Below, one piece after another: positions 22,665 to 31,471 of a stretch of DNA of 31,617 bases; within the stretch, counting starts at the first letter, position 1; every line of letters begins with the position of its first letter. The notes beneath the pieces are model-generated. The model had not been told where the DNA came from. It saw only the letters and a program-made list of their open reading frames with translations, and searched no databases. The DNA comes from JBBAEA01 sp041656175. GTDB lineage: Bacteria > Myxococcota_A > Bradymonadia > UBA4248. Made by a program: the position numbers and the translations under genes. The stretch is from contig JBBAEA010000021.1 of NCBI GenBank assembly GCA_041656175.1, positions 1 through 31,617 on the forward strand. The letters are read 5' to 3'.

Positions 22665-24953
22665 TTACTTCTTCAAAGCCGCAAAGGGATTATGCCCAAA
22701 CTTAGCGTTATCGCTAGAATCGCTTTTACCCTTTTTGCTACCGCGCCTTTGCCCAGAGCGCGGTCTTTGCGCATCGTCCTTACCCGTCTTTTGAGGCGCA
22801 TCGCTAAGTCTGCAACTCAACGCAATACGCGAGCGTGCCACATCGACTTCGATCACACGAACGCGCACAGCATCCCCCACCTTAACAACGTCGGAGGGAT
22901 TGGACACGAAGCGATCTGCCAGAGCCGAAATATGCACGAGCCCGTCTTGGTGCACACCAATATCTACGAAGGCGCCAAAATTGGTGACATTCGTAACAAT
23001 ACCGTTAAGTATCATGCCCTCTTTAAGGTCTTTGATCTCGCGAACCGAGTCGTCGAATTTAGGCGCTTCAAACTGCGCGCGTGGATCTCGCCCTGGTTTT
23101 TTGAGCTCTTCAACAATATCGACGAGCGTCGGCATACCGATGTCGCTAGCCATATAATTCTGTAAGTTGATGGAACTAATCAGCGAATCGTTACCAATAA
23201 GTGTCGGCAGCTCCACCTTGAGATCCGACGCCATGCGCTCTACAACGCTATAACGCTCGGGGTGTACCGCTGAAGCATCTAGCGGATTTTTGCTGCTTTT
23301 AACACGTAAAAAACCAGCCGCCTGTTCAAAGGTTTTGGGACCTAGACCCGGAACCTTCAGTAAGCTCTGACGCGTTGCGAACTGACCATTCGCATCACGG
23401 TGCGCCACGATCTTTTTTGCCATCCCAGGCCCAATCCCCGCCACATACCGCAATAACGCCGCGCTAGCCGTATTGAGCTCAACACCGACGAGGTTCACGC
23501 AGGACTCCACCACTTCGTCAAGCTTACGCTTGAGCAACGGCTGGAATACGTCGTGTTGGTACTGTCCAACACCGATGGATTTGGGATCGATTTTGACCAA
23601 CTCCGCCAACGGATCTTGCAATCGTCGCGCTATGGAGATGGCACCGCGAATCGTGAGATCCAGATCGGGGAACTCCTCGCGAGCAATGTCGGATGCCGAG
23701 TAAACAGAAGCACCCGCCTCCGAAACCATGACAACGATGGGGCGCTGCTGCTCCGGGAGTTCAGCGCAGACTTTGCGTACAAGCGCCTCCGTTTCACGTC
23801 CTGCAGTACCGTTACCAATGGCTACGGCGTGTGAGGGGAACTTGCTAAAAAACGCAGTAAATTCACGCGCGGCTCGCTGCTCATCGATATTAGGGTAGAT
23901 CGTACAGCTATCGAGATACTTGCCCGTTTCATCGAGTGCTGCACACTTGCAACCCGTGCGAATACCTGGATCGATGCCTATAATACTGCGTGCCCCCATC
24001 GGGCTTGCCAAAAGCAATTGGCGCAAGTTTGACGCAAAGACGTCGACAGCCTCGCGATCCGCTGCCTGCTTTAGATCTATGCGCAAATCCGACTCTATAC
24101 TGGATCGCAAAAGCCGCTTGTACGCATCCGCTACGGCTTCCACCAAAAGATTCGCCGACGGCGAGTTGAGATGCAGATGCGCTAATGAGCTAATTTGCGG
24201 CAAAGTACGCTCTTCGTCCAAAGCGATTTCGGCTCTGAGCGCACCCTCGTTCTCACCCCGACGTATCGCCAAGTACTGATGCGATTTAAACTGCGTTAAA
24301 GAGCCTTTAAAATCGTAATACTGTTCAAATTTTGTTCGCTCCGCTTTCCCCTTCTCCGTAGCTTCAACGCTAAACTCACCTTCTCGCTGCATATAGTTTC
24401 GCAAGAACTCGCGAATCTTCGCTGACTCTGATACAGCCTCCGCGACGATATCCTGTGCTCCCTTAATCGCTTCTTCGACAGTGTTTACGCCGTTTTCGAC
24501 GTTTACGTACTTCGCTGCCTCCTCATAGGGATCCAGATCAAGAGCCTGCGAAAGGATAATGTCGGCCAAGGGCTGTAGCCCCTTCTCCTTAGCAATGGTC
24601 GCGCGTGTACGGCGCTTGGGTTTGTAGGGTAAATACAGATCTTCGAGACCAGATTTCGTCATCGCCGCGTTGATCTGCTTCTTCAAGTCCTCGCTGAGCT
24701 TACCCTGCTCCTCTATGCTCTTTAAAATAACGCCGCGCCTCTCTTCGAGTTCGACTAAATATTGGTGTCGCTCCTCTATCTGGCGAATCTGAACTTCGTC
24801 TAATCCACCCGTCGCTTCCTTTCGGTAACGTGCAATAAACGGCACCGTCGCATTCTCCGCGAAAAGCCTCAATACCGCCTCTACTCCGCTTAGCGGAATC
24901 TGTAGCTCCTCCGCAATCATCGAAGCGGGCGCAAAACTCTGTGTTTCAGTCAT
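22665..24953 (-). CDS. tex: Tex family S1 RNA-binding protein
   Basis: Tex is a cytoplasmic nucleic-acid-binding protein implicated in transcription, related to eukaryotic Spt6. The 762 residues match the usual length. In order: an N-terminal helical Tex domain (VPFIARYRKEATGGLDEVQIRQIEE, GLEDLYLPYKPKRRTRATIAKEKGL), and a YqgF/RNase H-like domain near 320-450 (GIDPGIRTGCKCAALDETG). A helix-hairpin-helix part near 490-560 (YVAGIGPGMAKKIVAHRD, VPGLGPKTFEQAAGFLR) follows, then a C-terminal S1 domain near 640-715 (GMILNGIVTNVTNFGAFVDIG, DGLVHISALAD). The tail is short, Lys/Arg-rich and probably flexible. AAAGGAA precedes the ATG. rne ends only 34 bases upstream on the same strand, which points to one transcript with linked RNA functions. 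Confidence 0.97.
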   Translation of the reverse strand: MTETQSFAPASMIAEELQIPLSGVEAVLRLFAENATVPFIARYRKEATGGLDEVQIRQIEERHQYLVELEERRGVILKSIEEQGKLSEDLKKQINAAMTKSGLEDLYLPYKPKRRTRATIAKEKGLQPLADIILSQALDLDPYEEAAKYVNVENGVNTVEEAIKGAQDIVAEAVSESAKIREFLRNYMQREGEFSVEATEKGKAERTKFEQYYDFKGSLTQFKSHQYLAIRRGENEGALRAEIALDEERTLPQISSLAHLHLNSPSANLLVEAVADAYKRLLRSSIESDLRIDLKQAADREAVDVFASNLRQLLLASPMGARSIIGIDPGIRTGCKCAALDETGKYLDSCTIYPNIDEQRAAREFTAFFSKFPSHAVAIGNGTAGRETEALVRKVCAELPEQQRPIVVMVSEAGASVYSASDIAREEFPDLDLTIRGAISIARRLQDPLAELVKIDPKSIGVGQYQHDVFQPLLKRKLDEVVESCVNLVGVELNTASAALLRYVAGIGPGMAKKIVAHRDANGQFATRQSLLKVPGLGPKTFEQAAGFLRVKSSKNPLDASAVHPERYSVVERMASDLKVELPTLIGNDSLISSINLQNYMASDIGMPTLVDIVEELKKPGRDPRAQFEAPKFDDSVREIKDLKEGMILNGIVTNVTNFGAFVDIGVHQDGLVHISALADRFVSNPSDVVKVGDAVRVRVIEVDVARSRIALSCRLSDAPQKTGKDDAQRPRSGQRRGSKKGKSDSSDNAKFGHNPFAALKK

Positions 24954-24987
24954 ATATTTCCTTTAAAACTCTAATTTATGCACTGTT

Positions 24988-27900
24988 CTACGCTTCCGAA
25001 GGACGAACGCGTCGCGTTCGTCGGCTACGCGTCTCATCCTTAGCGATAGGCGCGTCTTCCTTTAGCTCTACCGCGCCCTTAGCCGTTGAATCCGCTCCGT
25101 TCTTTTGGCTACTGCGCGTACGCCGACGCGTTGTCCGCTTGGACTTTTCGACATCGTCGTCAGCTGCAGCTGCCGCAGCTTCAAGCAGCACTTCTTGCGC
25201 TGTATCCGTTTCGCTCTTTTGGCTACTGCGTGTACGCCGACGCGTTGTCCGCTTGGACTTTTCGGCTTCTTCGCCCTGTGTCTCTTGCGCGTTAAGCTCA
25301 AGCACAGCCTCCTCGGCTGCAGGCTCATTCTTCGATACCACCGCGGTTTTCTCGCTGGGACGCGGGCGCTGTGTTCTACGCTGCCGTGTCGTAGATTCCG
25401 CTTTTGCGGCCTTCTCACCCGCGGGTTTAGCGACAGGACTGGCGTCTGGGGTTAGAGCCATAGGATCGGCCAACTTAGCTTGTTTGCGCTCTTTACGACC
25501 GTTGTTACTGCGATCTGGTGCCGCTTTCTCTTGCGCTTCTTGTACGGTCATCGGACGTATCTCAACGCTAGCCTCGACTACCTCAAGCGACGCGGGATCT
25601 AGCCCATCTGCAACTCCTTCACCGCGAAGCTGCAAGGAGCGTTTTCGCGTACTGCGCGAGCGACGTCGCTCCGAGCGTTCCTCACCCTTATCGCCCTTGG
25701 CGTGGCTTGCACTCTCTTCCTTCGCAGACTTTTGTTCGGCCTTTCCTGTTTTTTCCGACGAAACAAGCTGTTTTTCGGAAACATCCGTTATTTTATCCAA
25801 GCGTTCAGGCTTTTTCTTCGAACTATCCTCAGGAGCAGTCTTAGCCGCCTTGTCCTCTTGATCCTTGCCATTCTTCACACGTTGATCCTTGCCATTCTTC
25901 ACACGGCGATCTCGCTGTTTTCGCCTACGCTTAGGGCTTTCCTCATCACTAGCTTCCACCTCATTTTCATCATCAGCGCGTAGCTTATCGCTCTCGGCTT
26001 CACCCTTGGCTTTTTGTGATGCTGCTCCCTCCATGAATTCGCGTGCACTAAAGGGAAGCCGTGTTTGCGCTTCTTCATGCACTTCAGCTTCAGCTTCAGC
26101 CTCCACATCATTCACTTCAATGGGCGCTCGGCGCGTTCTGCGTTTACGGCGACTTGTTGTTTCCTTGCTCTTTTCAGCGATCTTTTCCTCGCTCTTTTCC
26201 TCGCTCTTTTCTGCGATCTTTTCCTCGTTATCTTGCGTTTCTTCGCGGCCTTCGACTTCCGCTATTTTGCTACGCGATTCGCCGTTTCGCTTGCGATCTC
26301 GCCGAGATCGTCGTTCGTTGTTATTGGCTTCAGGCTTCTCATCCTTATCCCCCCCATTCTCAGCAAGCGCAATCTCATCCTCGCCTTCGCGTTCTTCCTT
26401 TCGCTTGTTGTTTCGCCGCTTCTGGCGTCGTTCCCTGGCTTCATCACTAGCGAACTCCTCGTAATCATTGGGGCGATACTCTAAATCTTTAAGATCCGCA
26501 TCTTCTTCGCTAAAAGATCGCTCTAGCCTTACGAAGTCATCGTCTTCGTCGAGTTCTGGCGCAGTATCCGCGACAGACATCGCCACCGCTTTCTCCACAT
26601 GCTTGACCTCGGGTGGCTTTGGCAACCACTCAATTTGTTCATCAGAGCGACTAATCTCCCGATCCGCCACGACTTCGATCTTAATGTTAAACTCCTTCTC
26701 CAGCGCGACTATCTCGTGGCGTCGCAAGTTCTGCACTCTTTCAGCGATTTCGGGGTGCAACTTTACAAGCGCGCCACCAATTTTCCCCTGCACCGCTCGC
26801 GCTTCAATCGCTCGAATAAGGTTTAGACCAAACATCTCAATATTAGGAATAAACCCGCGTCCTTCACAAGTCGGACAAGTAAAATGCATACGTACACTTA
26901 GCGCCTGGCTTATACGTTGCCGATTTATTTCCATCAAACCGTTGGCACTGATACGTTCGCTCTTATTTCGCGCTTTATCCCGCGCCATCGCCGTTCGCAC
27001 CGCACGCTCAACATCGCGCTGATGCTTGCCACTGCGCATATCAATAAAGTCAACCACGATCAAACCGCCGATATCGCGCATGCGAAGCTGGCGAGCAATC
27101 TCGACACTGGCCTCCAAATTCGTGTGATACGCGGTCAAATCCTGGCTCTCTCGCTTAGTCGACTTGGCCGAGTTCACATCGATCGCCGTCAGCGCCTCAG
27201 TCGGATCGATCACAATATAGCCACCACTGGGCAAATTCACGCGTCGATCAAAAATCTGCTCAATCTGCCGCTCTATATCAAACTTTGAGAACATCGGTAC
27301 ACGATCCACGTAGCGCTTAATGCGATCCTCATGCGCTGGCATCGTAGCATGCAAGTACGCACGCGCTCGCTGAAAACACTCCTCGCAGTCAATCAGCACC
27401 TCCGACACCGTCGCATCGAAATAATCGCGCAGCACCTGCACCACAATATCGTGATCATTATATAATAGCTTCGCACCACTCCCCCGCACAGCCTCAGCTT
27501 CAATCTTTTTCCACAGCTGCAACAGCGCCTTCGCCTCCCGCAGCAGCACCGCACGCGACTGATCCATCGCATTGGTCCGCACAATGCAACCGATCCCCTC
27601 CGGCAAATCCAAACTCTTAGCCTTCGCCGAGAGCTCAACACGCGCCTCATCATCCACCTTGCGCGACACCCCACTCTTGGCATCTTTAGGCCGCAGCACC
27701 AAATACCGCCCAGCAATACTCACATTCGTCGTCAGCTGCGCCCCCTTGCTACCCGCCGCATCCTTAATCACCTGCACAATCAACTGCTGCCCCGCCACCA
27801 GCACATCACTCATCTTGAGGTACGCACCCTCCCGCACCGTCTTATGATACACACTCTCAACAACATCGTTAAACGCCAAAAACCCATTCTTTTCTTCACC

Positions 27901-28083
27901 AAAATCAACAAAAGCGGCGTTTAAACTCGGCGCAATGTTCACAACCGTACCACGGTAAATGTTATTTCGACTCAGACCCGAGCTCTGCGTTTCAATTTCA
28001 AAATCTTCCAATACACCATTATCAACGATGGCCACGCGCATCTCTTCCGCACGCTGACCATTAATCAGGATCTTACGAGACAA
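24988..28083 (-). CDS. rne: Ribonuclease E/G with long charged C-terminal tail
   Basis: This is a single-strand-specific endoribonuclease for rRNA processing and mRNA decay, with 1031 residues. The catalytic half (about 1-440) has the family start RKILING...MRVAIVDNGVLEDFEIE, an S1-like region (YRGTVVNIAPSLNAAFVDFG), the DNase I-like site VIDPTEALTAIDVNS with Asp302 and LIVVDFIDM with Asp345, and the zinc-link CPTCEGRG (Cys403, Cys406). From about residue 500 the protein is a Lys/Arg/Glu-rich, low-complexity tail, as in RNase E rather than the shorter RNase G. It carries SEEKSEEK, NGKDQRVKNGKDQ and two SKRTTRRRTRSSQK repeats, likely RNA- or partner-binding and disordered. The start is TTG at 28083, supported by GGAG 5 bases upstream and by family alignment. 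tex follows after 34 bases. Confidence 0.95.
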   Translation of the reverse strand: MSRKILINGQRAEEMRVAIVDNGVLEDFEIETQSSGLSRNNIYRGTVVNIAPSLNAAFVDFGEEKNGFLAFNDVVESVYHKTVREGAYLKMSDVLVAGQQLIVQVIKDAAGSKGAQLTTNVSIAGRYLVLRPKDAKSGVSRKVDDEARVELSAKAKSLDLPEGIGCIVRTNAMDQSRAVLLREAKALLQLWKKIEAEAVRGSGAKLLYNDHDIVVQVLRDYFDATVSEVLIDCEECFQRARAYLHATMPAHEDRIKRYVDRVPMFSKFDIERQIEQIFDRRVNLPSGGYIVIDPTEALTAIDVNSAKSTKRESQDLTAYHTNLEASVEIARQLRMRDIGGLIVVDFIDMRSGKHQRDVERAVRTAMARDKARNKSERISANGLMEINRQRISQALSVRMHFTCPTCEGRGFIPNIEMFGLNLIRAIEARAVQGKIGGALVKLHPEIAERVQNLRRHEIVALEKEFNIKIEVVADREISRSDEQIEWLPKPPEVKHVEKAVAMSVADTAPELDEDDDFVRLERSFSEEDADLKDLEYRPNDYEEFASDEARERRQKRRNNKRKEEREGEDEIALAENGGDKDEKPEANNNERRSRRDRKRNGESRSKIAEVEGREETQDNEEKIAEKSEEKSEEKIAEKSKETTSRRKRRTRRAPIEVNDVEAEAEAEVHEEAQTRLPFSAREFMEGAASQKAKGEAESDKLRADDENEVEASDEESPKRRRKQRDRRVKNGKDQRVKNGKDQEDKAAKTAPEDSSKKKPERLDKITDVSEKQLVSSEKTGKAEQKSAKEESASHAKGDKGEERSERRRSRSTRKRSLQLRGEGVADGLDPASLEVVEASVEIRPMTVQEAQEKAAPDRSNNGRKERKQAKLADPMALTPDASPVAKPAGEKAAKAESTTRQRRTQRPRPSEKTAVVSKNEPAAEEAVLELNAQETQGEEAEKSKRTTRRRTRSSQKSETDTAQEVLLEAAAAAADDDVEKSKRTTRRRTRSSQKNGADSTAKGAVELKEDAPIAKDETRSRRTRRVRPSEA

Positions 28084-28300
28084 AGGAACTCCATATTCAC
28101 TTGTAAAAAAAGTTTTAAAAACGTCCGGTGGCTCTCTTCAGCGCAGGCACAACAAAAGCTCTCGGCGCTGCTCCGGACAGCCAAATTCGTCCGTGCGAAC
28201 TCTAACACCGCTTATTAGCCTTGGCAAGAAAAACTTTTAACAAGTTCTATTCTCCCCCATTTCGTTGCTTTAAATGTACTAAACTGTACCCTACTTTACA

Positions 28301-28452
28301 TCTTTGGGGGGGCAAGCCCCCTACGCGCAAGCTTCCTTCTAAATTCGCCTGAAGTCGCAAAATTTTGTGCAGCGTTTTGGCTATTCGCCAAACCACCGCA
28401 CAAAATGCGCCTTCAAGCGAATTTCTCAGGTGATCTTGCGCTACCCCCAAGA
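28301..28452. repeat. Large nested inverted repeat between rne and the TPR gene
   Basis: About 150 bases can fold into one long imperfect stem. The outer arms are TCTTTGGGGG (28301) with CCCCCAAGA (28444). Next are TACGCGCAAG (28322) with CTTGCGCTA (28435), then 28341-28370 with 28398-28424 (AAATTCGCCTGAAG pairing with CTTCAAGCGAATTT, and TTTTGTGC with GCACAAAA). The tip is TTTGGC/GCCAAA. A competing hairpin, GGGGGC-AA-GCCCCC (28308-28321), would break the outer stem. The 28084-28855 gap holds this structure and element E copy 1; I see no gene there. Confidence 0.85.
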
Positions 28453-28489
28453 GCCCTAAAAACGCAAATATCTCCAAACTCAAACTCTT

Positions 28490-28670
28490 AAGGAAACTCT
28501 GATTAATTGGGGCTAGCGCCCCAAACTCCGTCTAAGGATTATCGTCCTTAGAACCCGCTTTTGTGTGTAGTGCATTGATTTTGTTGACTTTTATTTTGAA
28601 GACTCAGCTGAATTTCTTAACTTTCATTAGCTCTTTTTATGACTAACTTTGCATTAATCAGAGCAAGCTT
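28490..28670 (+). repeat. Dispersed element E, copy 1, with 11-bp terminal inverted repeats
   Basis: The left end AAGGAAACTCTGATTAAT and the right end ATTAATCAGAGCAAGCTT share an exact inverted CTCTGATTAAT. Inside are two perfect hairpins, TTGGGGC-TAGC-GCCCCAA (28507-28524) and TAAGGA/TCCTTA (28533-28550). A longer segment shared with 15157-15306 follows. At about 180 bp with inverted ends and no ORF, it has the form of a miniature inverted-repeat element. A target-site duplication is not obvious. Confidence 0.85.
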
Positions 28671-28855
28671 AAGCTCACCCTTACTTATGGCTAGGATCCT
28701 GCCTTACAATAACTTAGATGCGCCTTAATTCTAAAAGCCAATAAAACACAAATAGTTGAAAATGCTAGCGTAAAAACATATCATCCGCTCGGTTTTGCGC
28801 CATGCGCAACTTGCTGCCTTTTCATTATCATACGATCCAGCTGTAACACTAAGCC

Positions 28856-31471
28856 ATGAACTCTTCACACATTCAATGGGAAATAGCAAAAAAACTCATA
28901 CAAGTTGGCTACTTCGACTCAGCACTAGAATATCTGGAAAAACTCGAATCTGACGCCAGTATCAAGCAGTCCGAATTATACAGGGAAATTACACTCTGCC
29001 ATATATACAAAAATAATAGGATTCAAGCTTATTATTATGCCAAACTTCTATATTTCAGCAATCTGCAAAATAGCGAAGCTAAAGCTATATACGGTTTCTG
29101 CATCTATAATTACAAAAAGCTAAAGCATGGCTTACAGCTTCTTAGCGAAGCGTTTAACGATAATCCCGATGATTACCACATAAACCTCCTTTATGGCATC
29201 ACTAAAATACGTCTAAACCAGCCCAAAGAAGCTTTAGAATACCTACACTACGCAGCCACTAACCCAAACAAAACACCCTACCCCGATGAGTTTTTAGCCA
29301 AAGCATATGCAAAGCTAAAACAATACGATTTTGCTATCTTACACTTAAACAAAGCACTCAAACTACACCCAAACAATGCGAAATATTCTGCAAAGCTTGC
29401 AAAGTATTATATTAAAATTGGCGACAGCGACAAAGCCTTAGAACACATCGACTTTGCTATAACACATTCTCCCCATAAAGCTGAATTCTATTACATCTTA
29501 GCGCAAGCACTTATACAAACAAAACGACACGTAGAAGCGTTCTTTGCCGCAAGCGCTGCTGCGCATTGCATTCATTGCAAAGAAAAACATGTAATACTAT
29601 ATTTTGAATATTGTATAGCATACAGTCGTTTTGAAGACATTATTAACTATATAATACATCGGGAAAAAACTTCGCCTTATGATCTTTATAAAGATCCTTA
29701 TGCTACATTCGCAGTCATTGCCTTAGCATCTTTAGATAGCTTAACCAAAGAAAAACGCAATCTGCTCAATACACTTATAAAACGTATTAACTCGCAAACA
29801 AAAATTTTAATACAATATTATATTAAACTCAAAAGCGCTAAAAACTCAAATATAAAAAACATTAAACTCAAACTTGGCAAAATTTCACGAAAAAACTTCA
29901 CTGTGTGTGACGCTTATCTCTTAGCAAGAATTGAAATTCAAAGACAATCGAACAAATATCACTCCATTACTAACAAAATCCTAAAAAGTACAGAATACGG
30001 CGAATTATTGCTAGAACAATTAAACAGATACAAGAACCTTCGCTACTCTCAAAGCATACAAAAGTGTAAAACCGATAACATCGACCTAGAAACTTACGCT
30101 ATTGCCGAATCTTTCTATAATTATGCCGCCAAAATATTATCTATCAAAGCGAAAGAACAAAATTTCGATGGTATCGACGCATTCTTTAGACGCTCTAACG
30201 CTAGCAAGATCTTATTTGAGCTAAAAGAAACACCAGAAAAATTTTCTAAAAGAATATCAGATGCATTTTATTCGCTCCATAGCGCTACAGAGCGAAACGA
30301 TGAACGCGTATTTACAACAATCGCACACAACACTAAGCCTAACGAGTACGAACAAGCATTCTGGCAATGGGCAAAAAAGAACGCAACACTCCTACAGCGG
30401 CAGCTTAAAACGGCGAGTCGTTTAATGGAGACGGGGAAAGACTTCGAGGCTAGGGCTTATTTGAAGGCTCTCCAGCAGCGCTACTCCTATGTTCCCGCGG
30501 TGTATTTGTGGCATGCAAAGTGTTTGCAAAGGCTTGGCGCCAAGGACAGCGCACTGCAAACTGCGGTCAATGGCAGCATGGTTTTGAGTGACTTGTACAA
30601 TAATGAGAGCATTCTTTCACTGAGAAAACTAAAAACGCACTGCGACCCAGAGATTTGCCAATTTAGCGCCGACTTACTGCTAGAGAGCAATAATGTAGCA
30701 TTCGCACTCAATATGATGCTGCTCTCCCTTCAACTAAGCCCCCATCATCTAAGAACTGCCGCAGATCACATCGAACTTGCCCAAACTTTCTTAAAATTTG
30801 ACAAAAGCAAAGCCGCGCAGCTCTTACTTGTTCAAGCCATCACGCAATTCCCACAAAACTCCGATTTACTATCGTTTATACTACGACACCCCGAAATATA
30901 CAAAGACAGCTACCCCTCCCTCTTTTTCCCTGCCGCCACTATCATGGCAAACACTCAGTCCAGCTCGCCTCATATCGAAGAGATTTTACGTAACTTTTTA
31001 CGCCTAGGCATGGAGTCCTGGGCGACATATGCTTATAGAAAGAAAATTAATCAAGATCATGGACCTTATCAGAGTTTTTTTCGTGCGCTGCTCTACTTAA
31101 ACCGCGATAAATACAACGCTGCACTAAAATGCCTCGACAAATGCTGCGAAACATACCCCAAGTTTAGTGAAGCATACATCATAAAAGCATGGATATATTT
31201 GCAAAAAAAACACGCTCACGCCGCCGAAAGAGAGCTCAACTCTGTCTTAGCCCTAGATTTCGATTCACTGCAACTGCGTATGGTTCAACTCCAGCATGCA
31301 CTTGAATACAAAAGCGACGAATGCTTCTATAGCGTCCTCCATGAGCTAGCGCAACGAGATATACTCTATTTATTCCAATGCTTAGCCTCAACTGAGTTCG
31401 ACGCCGTGTGGAAAAAAATAGGCTTTCGTGAAGCACTCATTAAACTTGCGCCATACTTAGAGAAACTCTGA
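28856..31471 (+). CDS. Large tetratricopeptide-repeat (TPR) protein
   Basis: This is a soluble, all-helical 871-residue protein with no signal peptide or membrane helix. TPR units are clear in the first third, such as SALEYLEKLESDASIK, AILHLNKALKLHPNNAKYSAKLAKYYIKIGDSDKALEHIDFAITHSPHKAEFY split over successive repeats, and again near the end (ALLYLNRDKYNAALKCLDKC). TPRs bind partner proteins, but no catalytic domain is seen. The A/T content is high and Lys/Asn/Ile/Tyr abundant up to about residue 495 (position 30340). It then shifts to the G/C level and codon use of neighbouring genes, with Ala/Leu/Arg increasing. The start is ATG 28856 with a weak ribosome site. The stop codon TGA lies inside the end sequence of repeat element F copy 2. 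Confidence 0.85.
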   Translation: MNSSHIQWEIAKKLIQVGYFDSALEYLEKLESDASIKQSELYREITLCHIYKNNRIQAYYYAKLLYFSNLQNSEAKAIYGFCIYNYKKLKHGLQLLSEAFNDNPDDYHINLLYGITKIRLNQPKEALEYLHYAATNPNKTPYPDEFLAKAYAKLKQYDFAILHLNKALKLHPNNAKYSAKLAKYYIKIGDSDKALEHIDFAITHSPHKAEFYYILAQALIQTKRHVEAFFAASAAAHCIHCKEKHVILYFEYCIAYSRFEDIINYIIHREKTSPYDLYKDPYATFAVIALASLDSLTKEKRNLLNTLIKRINSQTKILIQYYIKLKSAKNSNIKNIKLKLGKISRKNFTVCDAYLLARIEIQRQSNKYHSITNKILKSTEYGELLLEQLNRYKNLRYSQSIQKCKTDNIDLETYAIAESFYNYAAKILSIKAKEQNFDGIDAFFRRSNASKILFELKETPEKFSKRISDAFYSLHSATERNDERVFTTIAHNTKPNEYEQAFWQWAKKNATLLQRQLKTASRLMETGKDFEARAYLKALQQRYSYVPAVYLWHAKCLQRLGAKDSALQTAVNGSMVLSDLYNNESILSLRKLKTHCDPEICQFSADLLLESNNVAFALNMMLLSLQLSPHHLRTAADHIELAQTFLKFDKSKAAQLLLVQAITQFPQNSDLLSFILRHPEIYKDSYPSLFFPAATIMANTQSSSPHIEEILRNFLRLGMESWATYAYRKKINQDHGPYQSFFRALLYLNRDKYNAALKCLDKCCETYPKFSEAYIIKAWIYLQKKHAHAAERELNSVLALDFDSLQLRMVQLQHALEYKSDECFYSVLHELAQRDILYLFQCLASTEFDAVWKKIGFREALIKLAPYLEKL

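Noticed and set aside
24941..25861. 306-codon plus-strand frame opposite the RNase E tail
   Set aside because: It is the antisense reading of the Lys/Arg/Glu-rich repeats, giving Ser/Arg/Phe-rich low-complexity sequence. The minus-strand RNase E/G assignment is firm.
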